From: Eutypa lata
Lineage: Eukaryota; Ascomycota; Sordariomycetes; Xylariales; Diatrypaceae
DNA length: 64,000 bases
Assembly (NCBI GenBank): GCA_022661535.1
Contig: JAKULF010000004.1
Span: 5,208,001-5,272,000 of the forward strand
Direction: 5' to 3'
Within the stretch, counting starts at the first letter, position 1. The number at the start of each line of letters is the position of its first letter. The notes beneath the pieces are model-generated. The model was not told where the DNA came from. It searched no databases and saw nothing but the letters and a program-made list of their open reading frames with translations. Positions 1 through 11,839 of the stretch are shown in pieces. The position numbers and the translations under genes are program-made.

Positions 1-210
1 GGGTGGGACCCGCTCTGCAAGATTCTCAACGTCCCCGTGCCTAACGTCCCCTTCCCCCACAACAATGACAAGGCGGCCGCGAGGAGGATATACTGGCAGC
101 ACATGCTCTGGGGCACCGTCTCGTGGATGGTTGCCATTGCGATCTTCTACTACGTGTTCCACTCCATAACGCGCTTGTATCATCTGATGGGTCACTGTGT
201 CGAGGTGTAG
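1..210 (+). CDS. Sulfotransferase-like P-loop protein, 3' end only
   Basis: The frame is open from the first base to a TAG at 208-210, giving 69 C-terminal residues; the start lies outside the window. The opening GWDPLCKILNVPVPNVPFP resembles the conserved C-terminal block of fungal Sulfotransfer_4-type P-loop proteins (GWEPLC-FLG-PVPD-PFP). It is followed by about 25 hydrophobic residues (MLWGTVSWMVAIAIFYYVF), a likely C-terminal membrane anchor often seen in these fungal proteins. The catalytic P-loop would be upstream, so activity cannot be judged. Family assignment is from memory of the motif; substrate unknown. Confidence 0.65.
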   Translation, partial: GWDPLCKILNVPVPNVPFPHNNDKAAARRIYWQHMLWGTVSWMVAIAIFYYVFHSITRLYHLMGHCVEV

Positions 211-1466
211 GCATTGGCTGGCAGTTTCGCTCTTCGTTCGGTTGTACATTGCAACTCCCCTTGTATATAAGATATAACCACCCCAGAATTTGTATCTATT
301 GGATTATCTCATTGGCCGTGATGATTCGACATCCTTTAGCCACATTATCTAGTAGTTCAGTTGTCAGTAGACCATACGCTCACTCTTCGACTTTGGTTCG
401 GCAACAACACCGAAATGTAATTTGAGATAATCAAATATTATCCAATGAGGCGTCAAGGCTTTTGAAGCCATTGTCGCAGGGTTATGACAGATCTCATACT
501 AACACGTCATAACGTCGCATTCATACTTGGCCGGATAAGCTTGATTACTCTATATAGCTTTAACCTTATTGACGCTCTTGCGGCAAAGTATCGGGAAGAA
601 TACAAGTATATTCATCTCTAGGAGATTTACCAAAATAAGAGGCTAGCCTGCTTTGTTGCCAATGAATTAAAATAGCGCCAATTCTTTACTAACCAAAAAT
701 AAATTTCTCCTATTAGTTACCAAGGACGCCCACGTAGCCCATCAAGGATTTTGATTATCCTTAATGAGCAAGAGTAAGGGGAATCTTCTATGAATAACCT
801 ACCCAGTGACTTGGAAATATCCAAAGCCAATTGGATAATAACCGTAAGTATCGCATGTTTAGCTATCATAAGTTAGTGTACCATACAATTATATGACCAG
901 CCTTACATTATGAGGGCCTTGTTATAGTACATAATCTTGAAACTATGTAGAAGTCAGGCTTCTAGTCCTAAACGGGATCTTCGGAGAATGTTATCCCCTT
1001 TAATGGCGGCCGAGTTTTCGCTTAATATCAAAAGATCGCTTAATTATTAAGACTACAGCCTCCTTATCTAGTCCCTGTTACTTACTTACCTAATAACCGG
1101 TAAAAGATTTAGGAACTTTATCTAGGCTACCATAAAAATAAAATGTAATATAAATTAAATAACTCGTTTTATAATGGAATTGTCATCACAAAATAGGTTG
1201 CTCTCGAGCTACGTAAGTTGTATCTTAAAATTCTGTGGTCCGGCCGTTTGCTTGAGTAAGGCAATTCTGAGAAGGAACACTTTTCGTGATTACTTTCGTC
1301 GAAAATGCCTTGCAGTATGTTCGTCTAGTAAGTACGTACAATGTGACTCATCCTCTATAATAGCCTAGCTAGGAGAAGATGGGTGCCTATCAATTGCGGA
1401 AGACTTGATGGGAAGAAAGACCGGAATAGATCTATTCTAACTACTTTCGTATTTGGGATCCCCATT
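211..1466. other. Intergenic, no gene seen
   Basis: Moderately AT-rich sequence between the sulfotransferase-like gene and the broken GMC oxidoreductase. Short open frames here have no recognisable domain and no supporting splice structure. It is not RIP-saturated: CpA and TpG are common. Confidence 0.6.
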
Positions 1467-1955
1467 TCAAGCATCCTTGATGATAAAACTGGACAGCTGT
1501 TCGCCCATAGTATAGAGTGTAGCTTGCGGATGCCCGCTCAAAGGTATCGGGAGAATACTTGCATCAGCAACCCTCAGTCTCCTGACACCCAATACTTTAC
1601 CTTCCCCGTCGACTACCTTACCCATAGCTGCAGTGCCCCCGGAGTGATGATGCTGCATCCCAGTGCATCGGATTCTTTCCTCAATACCTTCATCGGTAAC
1701 ATCGGCTGTCAGTGGTGCCAAGCCATCTAGATCTTCTCCGGAAGGTGGTGATTCACTATCGACGATAGCTTTCATAGGGCCAGTTGCCAGCATGAAATTC
1801 AGGGTTTGGCGAGCAGCGTGGACGAGAGTATCCCGATCTAGCGGCGTGGACAAATAGTTTGGCTGAACGCGGGGAGGTTCGTTCGGATCATTAGTTCGAA
1901 TCGATACTTTACCACAGGATGTGGGACGAAGAAGCATTGCCGAGGTGGCGATATG
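1467..1955 (-). pseudogene. GMC oxidoreductase, C-terminal fragment
   Basis: The minus strand reads H-I-A-T-S-A-MLLRPTS and continues to a stop at 1467. It contains the GMC C-terminal signatures: NPNEPPR-Q-NYLSTP-like text, the catalytic block QHHHSGGTAAMG, and the closing LRVADASILPIPLSGHPQATLYTMGEQ, which matches the GMC_oxred_C FAD/active-site region. It is the missing end of the gene whose N-terminal part lies at 7637-8844. The two parts are separated by an LTR retrotransposon, and the 5-bp duplication ATATG (1951-1955) marks the junction. The HHxxGT catalytic residues are intact, so loss of function comes from the insertion and upstream lesions. Confidence 0.88.
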
Positions 1956-2219
1956 TCTAGGATTCTATAGATCAGTTTCCTATAAATAATTAGCTTTATC
2001 TGGCCATTTTGTTAATCCTAGGGATCTACATACCTAGGTGACGTATACGTTTAACGATAGCTTTATGCGAATATAAATATGATGAATGGTTAATACGTTT
2101 TATAATTAATATATATAAAACCTTTAAATTTTTTAAATTTAAGTTATTTTATAACGAAAATATTATTAATAATTATATTATAATTATTATAAATTCTTTA
2201 CGTTTTATTAAATTTTATA
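1956..2219 (+). repeat. 5' LTR of copia-type element
   Basis: Aligns without gaps to 7373-7636. The outer ~90 bp (to about 2045) keeps normal base composition; inward from there nearly every C or G outside CpG/CpT context is replaced by T or A. Differences from the other LTR are almost all C/T or G/A. Confidence 0.88.
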
Positions 2220-5200
2220 AGTTATAAACTTCGGTTTATACTTATAATAATTTATTTAATTAAATTATTTTATTTAAACTTTTATATAAATTACTTTATA
2301 ATTATTTTTAATAATTATAATATTTATTATTTATTAATACGAATCGATTTAATTTATATTTATTATTTTATTTAATTATTATATATTTAACGTTTTAAAA
2401 ACTATTATTATTTTTAATTTTATTTAATGTAATTATTTTTTTAATATTACATTTTCGAATTTATTTATTTATTTTTTTATATTATATAATAACTTTAATT
2501 ATTAATAAAATTAAAATTATCTTTTTAAAAAAGTTTAATAATTATAACTTATAAACATTAAAAATCGAATTAATCTTTATAAAAAATAATTTAAAAGTCG
2601 TTATAAATAATTAATTTAATAAACTTATTAAATAATAAAAAAAGAATATTAAAATTATTATATAATTTAATTTAAAAAAATTTTTTTTATAATATATTAA
2701 AAATTTAATTTTTATTAAAAATATATAAATTAAGCTTTAATAAATTTATAAACTTAAAAGCTTTAATTTTAAACTTTTTATTTTAAAGAAATTTTTTAAT
2801 ATTTATTTTAATAACTTTAATATTATAAAATAATACTTTAATAAAATTAAATTATTTTATAATAAACTTAAATTTAAAAATTTAACTTTTTTTAATAAAA
2901 TAATTATAATTTAAATATTAAATTTATTTATTAAAAAATATAATATTATAATATAAATTATAATTTAAGCTTTTAAAAATAACTTTAAAGTTTATACGTT
3001 TAATAATTTAATTTCGTTATTTATTAATAAATTTTAAACTTTAAAATATAAAAAAAATTAAATTAACGTTTTAAATAATAAAGAAAATTAACGTAATAAT
3101 AAGTATTAAACTTATTATATATATTATAAAAATATTAATAATATCGATAAAAACTATTACTTTTTTTATTTAAATAAAATATTTAAAAAATAAAAAAATA
3201 AAAAAAATAAAATAACGAAAAACTTAAAAAAAAAAATAATAAATAATAAAAAAATATAATAATAATAATATCTTTAAGTAATAATAATAATTAAAGTTAA
3301 TTATATTTTTAAAGCGTAAAAAACGCGAATAAAAACAAATTAATTTATTTAATTCTTTTATAAAAAATTTAAATAATAATAATTAAATTAATATTATTAT
3401 TATAAAATTTAATTAAAAGTTATTTATAAAACTTATAAAGTTTATAAAGTTTAAAAACTTTTTTTTTTCTTTATTTTTATATTTACGTTAAATAAAAATA
3501 TAAAAATCGATTATTTTAAAATAAGCTTTATAATTAATTAATTTAACGAAATATATATTATTAATAAAAACTTAAATTATTTAAGTTTAAAGAAATTTAA
3601 AAAATTAATTATATTAAATTTAATAATAAATATAAAAGTAATAATATATATTATAATTAATAAAAATTACCTTTTTAATTATCGTATAATAAATTATATA
3701 ATTAAATAAAAATAAATTAAATTATTTATAATAATTAATATTAATAACTTTAAATTAAAATATATTAATATAAAAAGATTTTATATTATAAAAAACGTAT
3801 TATTTATATTTAAGTTAAAAATTAATTTACTTTTAATTAATAAATTAAAAAGATATTATATTTTTATAAATAAAAATATAAACTTAAAGCTTTTTAATAA
3901 ACTTAATAAATAATTAATTATTAAAAATTATTATTAAAAAAAGTTATATTATATACTTTTTAAAATAAAAAAATAATAATAAAAGTTACTTTAATATATT
4001 AATAATTATTAAAAAATAACTTATAAAAATAAATTTATTAAAAACTTAATATAATAAATTAAAATATATATTACTTAAATTATTAATTAAGTTTTTAATA
4101 ATTAAGTAATTAAAAATAAATAAAATTAACTTTATAATTTATAAAAAATAAAAATATAAAATATATTTATAAATTACGTAACGATAATATATTTATAAAA
4201 ATATTATAAATTAAATAAAATATACGATTTTATAAAAAATTTATAATAATATAAAAAAGTTATTATTTTTAACGTATAATCATTATAAATATTATATAAT
4301 CTTTTTAAATAAAAAGTTAAAATTTTTAAAAATTAAATTATTAAAAATTAAATTAAAAACATTAAAAGCTTTTAATATTTATAAATTAAAAATCGAAAAT
4401 TAATATAATATTAAAATTAAAGAATTTTTTATTAATAATAATATTAAATATATTAATATTAAATTCGAAATTACTTTAAATAATAATAAAATTATTTATT
4501 ATAAAATATTTATTTATATTAAAAAATTTAATAACTTTATAAAACGTATAAATTTAACTTTAATAAATAAAATAAAAACATTTTTTATAATTTTAAAACT
4601 TTTTAATTATTTATAAAAAAAAGCGTTATTAATAATAACGTATTTATATAATAAAATACTTTATAAATTATTTAATTATAAAATATTATTCCAAATATAT
4701 TATAAATATATTATTTATATAAATTACTTAATTAATTAAAGATTTATAATATATTATAATATTAATTAATATAAAATTAAGTTTAAATTACGTATTAAAA
4801 AAAAGTAATTATAAGTTTTAATATTAAAAATTTATATTATAAAATTTAAAACTTATAAAAAAAAAAGCTTTATAATTTAAAAATATAAATATATTAAATA
4901 ATTAATATATATAATTAAATGTTTTAAATATTATTATAAAAATTAACTTTAAAGTTAATAATTTAAAAATTAACGTTAAAAGTTTAAATTTTAAAAATAA
5001 AGTTTTTAAAAAGCTTATATTTTATAATTAAAATAAAAAAAATAACTTTAATTAATAACTTAATAATAACGATAATGTTATAAATTAATTATAAATATTA
5101 ATTAATTTAATTAATAATTTTAATTATAAATTTATAAATATATAATTAAAATAAAAATATAATATTAAGTTAATTATAAAGAAAATAATTATCTTTAAGT

Positions 5201-7372
5201 TTAAGTTATAAAAAAATAAAAATAAATTATTTAAAATTTTTAAACTTAATAAGTTTATAAATTAATAATTAATAATAATATTTAATAATATATTAATATA
5301 ATAATAAATTAACATTAATAATAATACTTTAAATTAAAGTATTATAAAATATATAAAAGTTAATATAAATTAATTATTATTTATAATAAAAAATATATTT
5401 TTATTTATAATATTAATTAATATAAATTTAAAGAATAAAAAAATAACTTTTATATTATTAATAATTATAATTATTAAACTTTTTACTTTTAAACGTATTT
5501 TATAAACTTTTAATTTTAAGTTATAATTAAAAGTTTATAATATTAAAGTTAAAAAATTAAAAAGTTTAAATATTTATATAATTATTAATTTATTATTAAA
5601 TAAAATTATTATAAAAACTTAATAATTATTTAAAATAAAACTTATTATTAATATATTAAATGTTAAGCTTAATTAAATAATTAATATAAAGAAAATTATA
5701 CATTATAAAGCGAAATTTATTATTTAAAAATATATATAATAATTAAAAATTAATTATTTAAAAACCTTTAATATAACCGTTAAACTTAAAACTTAACATT
5801 TTATATTAATTATAATAATAAATAAAAAATAAAATATAATATAATTTAACGTATAAAACGCGTTTATATACTTTAATATAAATTAAAAAATTTATATATA
5901 ACTTTTTAAAAATTAATATTTTAAAGTTATTAAATAAAATAAAATAATTAAATTAAATAAAGTTTTATATAATTTAAAATAATTATTTAAATTATAATAT
6001 AAACATTTAATTAAAATGTTTAAAATATAAAAATTTATTATATTTTTATATAATAAAAAGGTTTTTATTAATAATTAAATTATTATTATAATTATTTATT
6101 ATATAAACGATTTATTTATAATTAACTTTATAAAAGTTATTATAAATTAATTAATTAAAGCTTTTATAAATAAAATAAAATTTAATAAAATAAACTTTAT
6201 AATTATTTATTTAAAAAATAATATAAAAATAAATCGTATTATTAAAGTTATTAAAATTTAATATATATAATAATAAAGAAATTATTTATATTAATATTTT
6301 TATTAATTTTAAAATTAAATTAATAAAATTTAAAAATTAAACTTTAAAAAACGAAATTAATAAATATTAATAATAAATAAAATTATTATTATATTTAACT
6401 TTAAAAATTAAACTTAATATTATCTTTAATATATATTTATTAATTAAATTTATAATTAATTTAAATTTTAATTATTTTATTTAATTAAATAAATTATAAA
6501 AATATTTTTTTTAATATTTTAATTTAAAAATTATATATAATTATAAAAACGATTTAATTTTAAAAATATATTTAAATTTCGATTAAATAAATAATTCGAA
6601 TTAAAAAAAATTAATAAAAATATATATTATTAATTTAAGAAATTTAAAAATATTTAACTTTATAAATTAAATATCGTAAATTTTAAAAATTATAACATTT
6701 AATAATTATAAAGTTAAATATATAACATTATAAAAAACTTTTAAAAAAGTTATATATTTAAATAATATATTTTAATATTTAAATAATATTTTAAATTTAA
6801 GTTATAATATTAAGTTATTTATTATATTTTATAATAATATTAATATTATAAAAATTAATAAAAATCTTAAATTTTATAAAAAAATAAAATATATAAATTT
6901 ATTATTTTATTATAATAAGTTTATTATAATTAATAAATAAATTATTATATATTACGTTAATAATATTAATTAATTAATAAATTATTTAATTAAATTATTT
7001 TCGAGATTTTTATTTATTAAATTAATAAAAAACTTAAAAATAATTAACATTTAATTAATAATAATTATTTTTACTTTATAAAAAATTTTAATTATATATA
7101 TAATAAAATGATTTTTTTTTATAATAAGTTTTATTATTTATTAAATTAAAAAGAAATAACTTTTTTTATTTATTTATATTAAATAAATATAATTTTTAAA
7201 ATAAATTATTAAATATTACTTTATATAATAAACGTAATTTTTAAAAATAAATTATTAAATTAAATTTTATAATAAATATAATTAAAAAATAAATTATTAT
7301 AATATCTTTATATATAACTTTATAAATCTTTTTATAACTTTTTATAATTAAAGTTATTATTTTAAAAAAAGA

Positions 7373-7636
7373 TTTAAAATTTTATAAATTAATTTTTTAT
7401 AAATAATTAGTTTTATTTAGTTACTTTATTAATCTTAAGGATTTATATACTTAGGTAACGTATACGTTTAACGATAACTTTATGCGAATACGAATATGGT
7501 GGGTGGTTAGTGCGTTTTGTAATTAGTATATATAAGACCTTTAGGTCCTTTAGATCTAGGTTATCCTATAACGAGAATATTATCAATAATTGTATTATAA
7601 TTGTTATAAATTCCCTGCGTTCCACTAGATCCTACA
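7373..7636 (+). repeat. 3' LTR of copia-type element
   Basis: Partner of 1956-2219. Here the inner half is RIP-mutated and the outer half (about 7490-7636) is nearly unmutated, the mirror image of the 5' LTR. Ends ATCCTACA directly before ATATG (7637-7641). Confidence 0.88.
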
Positions 7637-8844
7637 ATATGAGTACCGTCAACAGGAATTCCGGGTATGCCGGGTGGAGCATAGACGTAATGACCTTCCA
7701 AAGGTTTCGCTTCTGCTTCTCGACATCGGGTTCATGCTTTGTGATGATCTCCGCTGGGAGAGGTTGACTAACGACCCAGTCTCACGGAAGACCTTTGAAC
7801 AAAGCGGGATCTTGCCAAGCTGCGTTTCCAAGAGCGTACCCTAGGGAAGGGTCGCGCAGACGGAAGGCGAGGTATATGGCGAAATGGTCGTGAAGATTCC
7901 GACCAACCTGCGGGGATTCATGCACAATGGGGATGCCATGTTCAGCGAGAGTGGCAGATGGACCGATGCCTGAGAGCATCAGGACTTGGGGATTTCGGTA
8001 AGCGCCAGCGCAGATAATGACCTCCTTTCGGGCCGTAATTTTGCGACCATCGGCTAGTTCCACTCCGGTAGCAGTGGTGCCGGAGAAGGAGACCCGGTGC
8101 ACGACGGTGTTGGTGAGGACTTTCACGTTATGAAGTGGATAAGCCATATTGGATGGCTGCCGCATGCCCTCACGGGAGTTCTCGCACATTTCAGTTAAAC
8201 CTGCAATCGCGCTGTTCTTCCTTTCAAGATTGGGAGCCACTCTAAGCTCGGCCCATGCCTCTTTTACAGGCTCGCGAAGTAGGTATTTGCGAGCCCCTGA
8301 TTCTGCTGCAGAGATCGAAGTAACGTGCATAAGGCCATCGAAACCATGGTCGTCGGCATCCGCTTCCGGATTGTGGAAGCATTCCGACTTGCGAAACCAA
8401 GGCTTGAGGCCTTCGTAGCTCCAACTGTCGTAGTATAAATACCGCTATTGCTACCAAAGCATTAGCGGCGTCGCTTTTGCGATACCAACGTCCGTCGCTG
8501 ACTACTTCGGCCCACTCGTCATAATCGGCAGCGTCTGCACGTAACCAGCCACCATAGTTCAGAATACTACCCCCGCCCAGAGCCTTGCCGGAGTTCAGGC
8601 TGTGCACACGATTGGCTGTGCTCGTGACAGGGTCGCTCTGATAAACATAATCAAATTCGCCGCCAAGGAGCGACAGGCCGCTTAGGAAACCGGCAGCAGC
8701 AGGGTTATCGGATGGATCAGATCCGGCTTCCATTAGGACGACTTCGGGCTTCTTGTCGCTCTGCCTGAGGCGTGAGGCTATCAGACATCCGGTCAGGCCG
8801 CCGCCAACAACGATGTAGTCTGCAGCTACTGGTAAGTGGGCCAT
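7637..8844 (-). pseudogene. GMC oxidoreductase, N-terminal two-thirds
   Basis: Starts at ATG 8844 with YIVVGGGLTGCLIASRL, the dinucleotide-binding fold of GMC flavoenzymes, then LNSGKALGGGSILNYGGW (GMC signature 1). A 61-nt intron fits at 8425-8485 (GTATCG...CAG, branch GCTAATGC). The second exon carries the GMC signature 2-like [17 protein letters not shown] and VGRNLHDHF. Damage: an in-frame TGA at 7782-7784 where W is expected (TGG to TGA) and a 1-bp loss near 7655-7660 that shifts frame before P-V-D-G-T-H-I. The gene then runs into the retrotransposon at 7636 and resumes at 1955. Such proteins oxidise alcohols or sugars using FAD; the substrate cannot be told. Confidence 0.88.
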
Positions 8845-10014
8845 ATTTGGGGAAGGGGCAGATGGAAACGTGCCAGATATGGGAGGTTGATATGAAGGAA
8901 CAACAATAAAGGGGTATAAGGTGTCCCTGTACTAGACTTGAAGTATATCTATGTTAGGAAAAATCACGGTTTTGTTTAGGTATGCTTTAGAGAAGGAGAA
9001 ACAGAACTTCGAAAGGTTGTTATTGTGAGGCTGTCTGCCACGTTCGTATACAAAGCAGGATAGAATCTATATCTGGAGTACTCCGTATATATGTAGCACT
9101 GTGCCTCCCTGGCTCCACTATTGTGTCAACCAAAGGCAGCTATGAAGGGGCATCTTTAAGATATGATACGTGCCTGTAGGTATTTATACCGGACGTATAT
9201 CCTGGTTACGCTTGTCAGGTTTGTTATAACTATCCTTAGGATGTTGTCATTGTGGACTGTAAGTGTTATGTTATTGGCGTTGTTGCATGGTGACATGTCG
9301 TTTTCCCAGTCATCGCCCTTTGTGTATTCTTCTGTAGGGTAATCTTCGCAGGTATTCTGCCATTATAGAAGTTTACCTATAACAGCTTTACCAAACTACT
9401 AGGCCTTTCTACGCCTCAGTATTTGGAATAACTTCACTGGTTTCATCTTTGTATAGTAATTTCGTCTTTGCTACCTGACTTGACATGACATCATCCTGGG
9501 GCTTTGATCATCTCTACTCTAGTAGGAAAGAAGATGGTGATAGCTTGGAACTTGAGGGGCTCAGGGATAGCTCTTTGATCTATCACCAAACGCCCCGCAA
9601 GGTCCAAGTTGCTGCCACTGCACTTAATTATTGTCAGTTTTGCTAGTATCTAGTTTAAATCTTACATGCCTAGAGAACATTTAAATGTTTTGTGTGTGTG
9701 TGACCCCAATTGACTTATTATGAGTCTGTAGCGTTGACTGGCCTTACAAAAGCGCCTGAAATTCGCGGAATTCATTATTTCTACAGCGCAACAGCATCAG
9801 CTACGAACACAATTCGACATGAGAACATGTCATTGTGGTGGAATATTGATTGGTCTACCCCTTTACTAGGAATCATCGGCCAGAGATAGAGAAGACATGG
9901 ACAGACATCGTATTTTTACGGTAAAACAAATATTTACTTCTATTTTATATCTTTGGTTTGGCTCTTTCTTCTTTTGCTTTGGTTCGTATAAGTAGGTTTA
10001 AGTGTCCCCATAAA
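8845..10014. other. Intergenic, promoter side of the GMC gene
   Basis: No credible coding segment seen. Contains a short TG dinucleotide run near 9690-9702. The left end would hold the former GMC promoter; the right end is the 3' flank of the kinase-like gene at 10015. Confidence 0.5.
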
Positions 10015-11839
10015 TTATTTCTCCTTACGGGCCAAGGTAGCTCTTCTATCACCAAACCAATCATGATTCATTACCTCGTCTATAGTCGGCCGGTCCTGGG
10101 GGTTAGGGGCCAACATTTTCCCAAGCAAGTCCGCCAATAGGGATATTTCATCCTCTGGCATTTGATAATAAGGTAGATCAACGTCCTCGATATTGATTAT
10201 ATCCGAGCGAGGTTTTTCCTTCTGTGTATTTTCTTCTAGGCTTGGTGGTGTCGCAATAGACTTGCACACACTAGATGCACTGTGCTTTTTATCCCAATCC
10301 TTTGAACCCTTATTTGGGGTTTCAGTCGCATCTGCGCCCGAAAATTGAGATTTGTTGTTGTCTTCGTTATCGGTTTGAAGTATCGGATCCGTTTCCTTTT
10401 GCTGCTTATGTTTTGTGTTTGTAGCCTTTCCCCCCTTTGGATCCTTTACGGAGCTCTTGGAAGATTTTCTATTCTCTGTTGATAGTTTTGGGGAGAGTCG
10501 AACGGTACTGGATTCTCTAATCTGAGTCCCGTCGCCTGTTGGAGAACTGATTTGCTGTATTTCTGCCATAGATCGAGTGACACGCCTCTCAACAGGTACC
10601 TTAACCTTTTTGGCTGTATTGGACTGTAATTTATGCTGAGATGCGTTTGGTGTAGACGGTTGTGGCTCACCTCGAGTTGAGTCTGTGTCGTCCTCGCTTG
10701 TATTAACGTTAGATTCATTGTCCGATTCTGGGGACCCCTCGAACTCGGAGGTATCTCGCCCTTGATTATAATAACTTGGCTCAATCCGGTAACTACCCCA
10801 ACGTAAATATCCCTTGATTTCATCTATTGTCACAGGCGTTCCGTAGTGTTCTGGTGCACGTACAAACTCGTTCTCTGTCCTGAATTCTCCGAATAGACAA
10901 GCGAGCGACCATATATCACTAGGGAATCCAGTCATCCCTCCGGCATCACGAACCTCCCTTCCAGGATGAAGTATCGGAGGGAAACGACTCCTATGTCGAC
11001 CTTCAGGTGTGCTTAATAATGGTTCTGGATTATACCAATGGTCGAAACCGAGAAGCCCAACCTTTTTAGGCTCGCAGAGGAGTTCAACATTATCCATTCG
11101 TCCTGGTTCGATGACAAAAGCCGGTCCATAAGGGCGAGGGTCAGAATCATCTTCTTCAGCCGACTCAACTGGCCACAAGTGTGGTTCTCCAACGTACTTT
11201 CTTAGGTACTTGACTTTTGGGATCTTTTTTTCGAATACTCTTGTGTCTACAATCATTCGAACGTTCTTCTCCTCTATGTCTATTGTATATGTAAGCAATT
11301 CTAGCTCTTGTACGATTTGAATGTAATCTCTTACTTCCATGGCATATTCCCTTCTTATGCAAAAAGGCCACTGCTTTACCGACTTGAAAGCACAGATTAA
11401 CGAGTTCGTCAGGATTTCTGCGGTAGATAATACTTTTCGGGGTGCGGTGATCAAGAACCGGGAACACTAAACATAAATGTCGCCCATTCGGGCCATCAAT
11501 CCAGAAGGATTCGGAAGGAGTGATGATATAGTTATCCTCGAGAACCTTTGTAGGGGAATCTGCTAGGGCAAGTGCCAACACAAGCTCCGGGTGATCGTCA
11601 GATGATTCATCTGCTGTAAATACCTTGACTAGTTTCCAGTTATGTTGGACATGGTCCCTAGTAAACCACTCCGTAAATTCGTCTCCATACCCAGATTTGT
11701 GGCATACTTCAAATCGCTTCTCGGAATCAATGTACTGTCCAAGATCAATTGGATGAAGTCCACCAGGACGATAAAGCTCGCTCCATTCAAGTGAGGGGTC
11801 TTCGTTTGTATGAGGGTAATGGCAGCGAGTGGTTTTCAT
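10015..11839 (-). CDS. Protein-kinase-fold protein, probable pseudokinase
   Basis: Two exons (11335-11839 and 10015-11279) joined by a 55-nt intron (GTAAGA...CAATAG) give about 589 residues. The start at 11839 is the ATG nearest the conserved block; 11854 is an alternative. The opening LYRPGGLHPIDLG resembles fungal SRPK-like kinases. Catalytic landmarks are degenerate: the glycine loop reads KSGYGDEFTEW, the catalytic-loop HGD reads HGN after splicing, and the DFG position reads LGF in KVGLLGFDH. The lysine-like LVKVF and the late PSDIWSLACLFGE and MLAPNPQDRPT-DEVMNHDWF remain. A long acidic, Ser/Thr-rich insert (roughly residues 330-510) splits the C-lobe. Most likely a non-catalytic family member; its role is unknown. 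Confidence 0.72.

Larger units (their letters stand above)
1956..7636 (+). mobile_element. Ty1/copia-type LTR retrotransposon, RIP-mutated
   Basis: A 5681-bp element bounded by two 264-bp LTRs (1956-2219, 7373-7636) and flanked by ATATG on both sides. LTR ends are TCTAGGAT...ATCCTACA, near-inverted. A purine run (AAAAAAAGA) lies just before the 3' LTR, fitting plus orientation. The inside is almost pure A/T. Translating the plus strand near 5840-6120 through stop codons still shows copia reverse transcriptase landmarks: V-x-NAF, a KLNK-LY-LK stretch, and YVDD degraded to YIND at 6100-6111. The RT sits in the last third of the element, as in copia. No intact protein remains. It interrupts a GMC oxidoreductase gene. 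Confidence 0.88.

Noticed and set aside
2220..7372. AT-rich block as a centromere, mitochondrial insertion or replication origin
   Set aside because: Flanking LTRs with target duplication and a legible copia RT explain it as a RIP-mutated retrotransposon.
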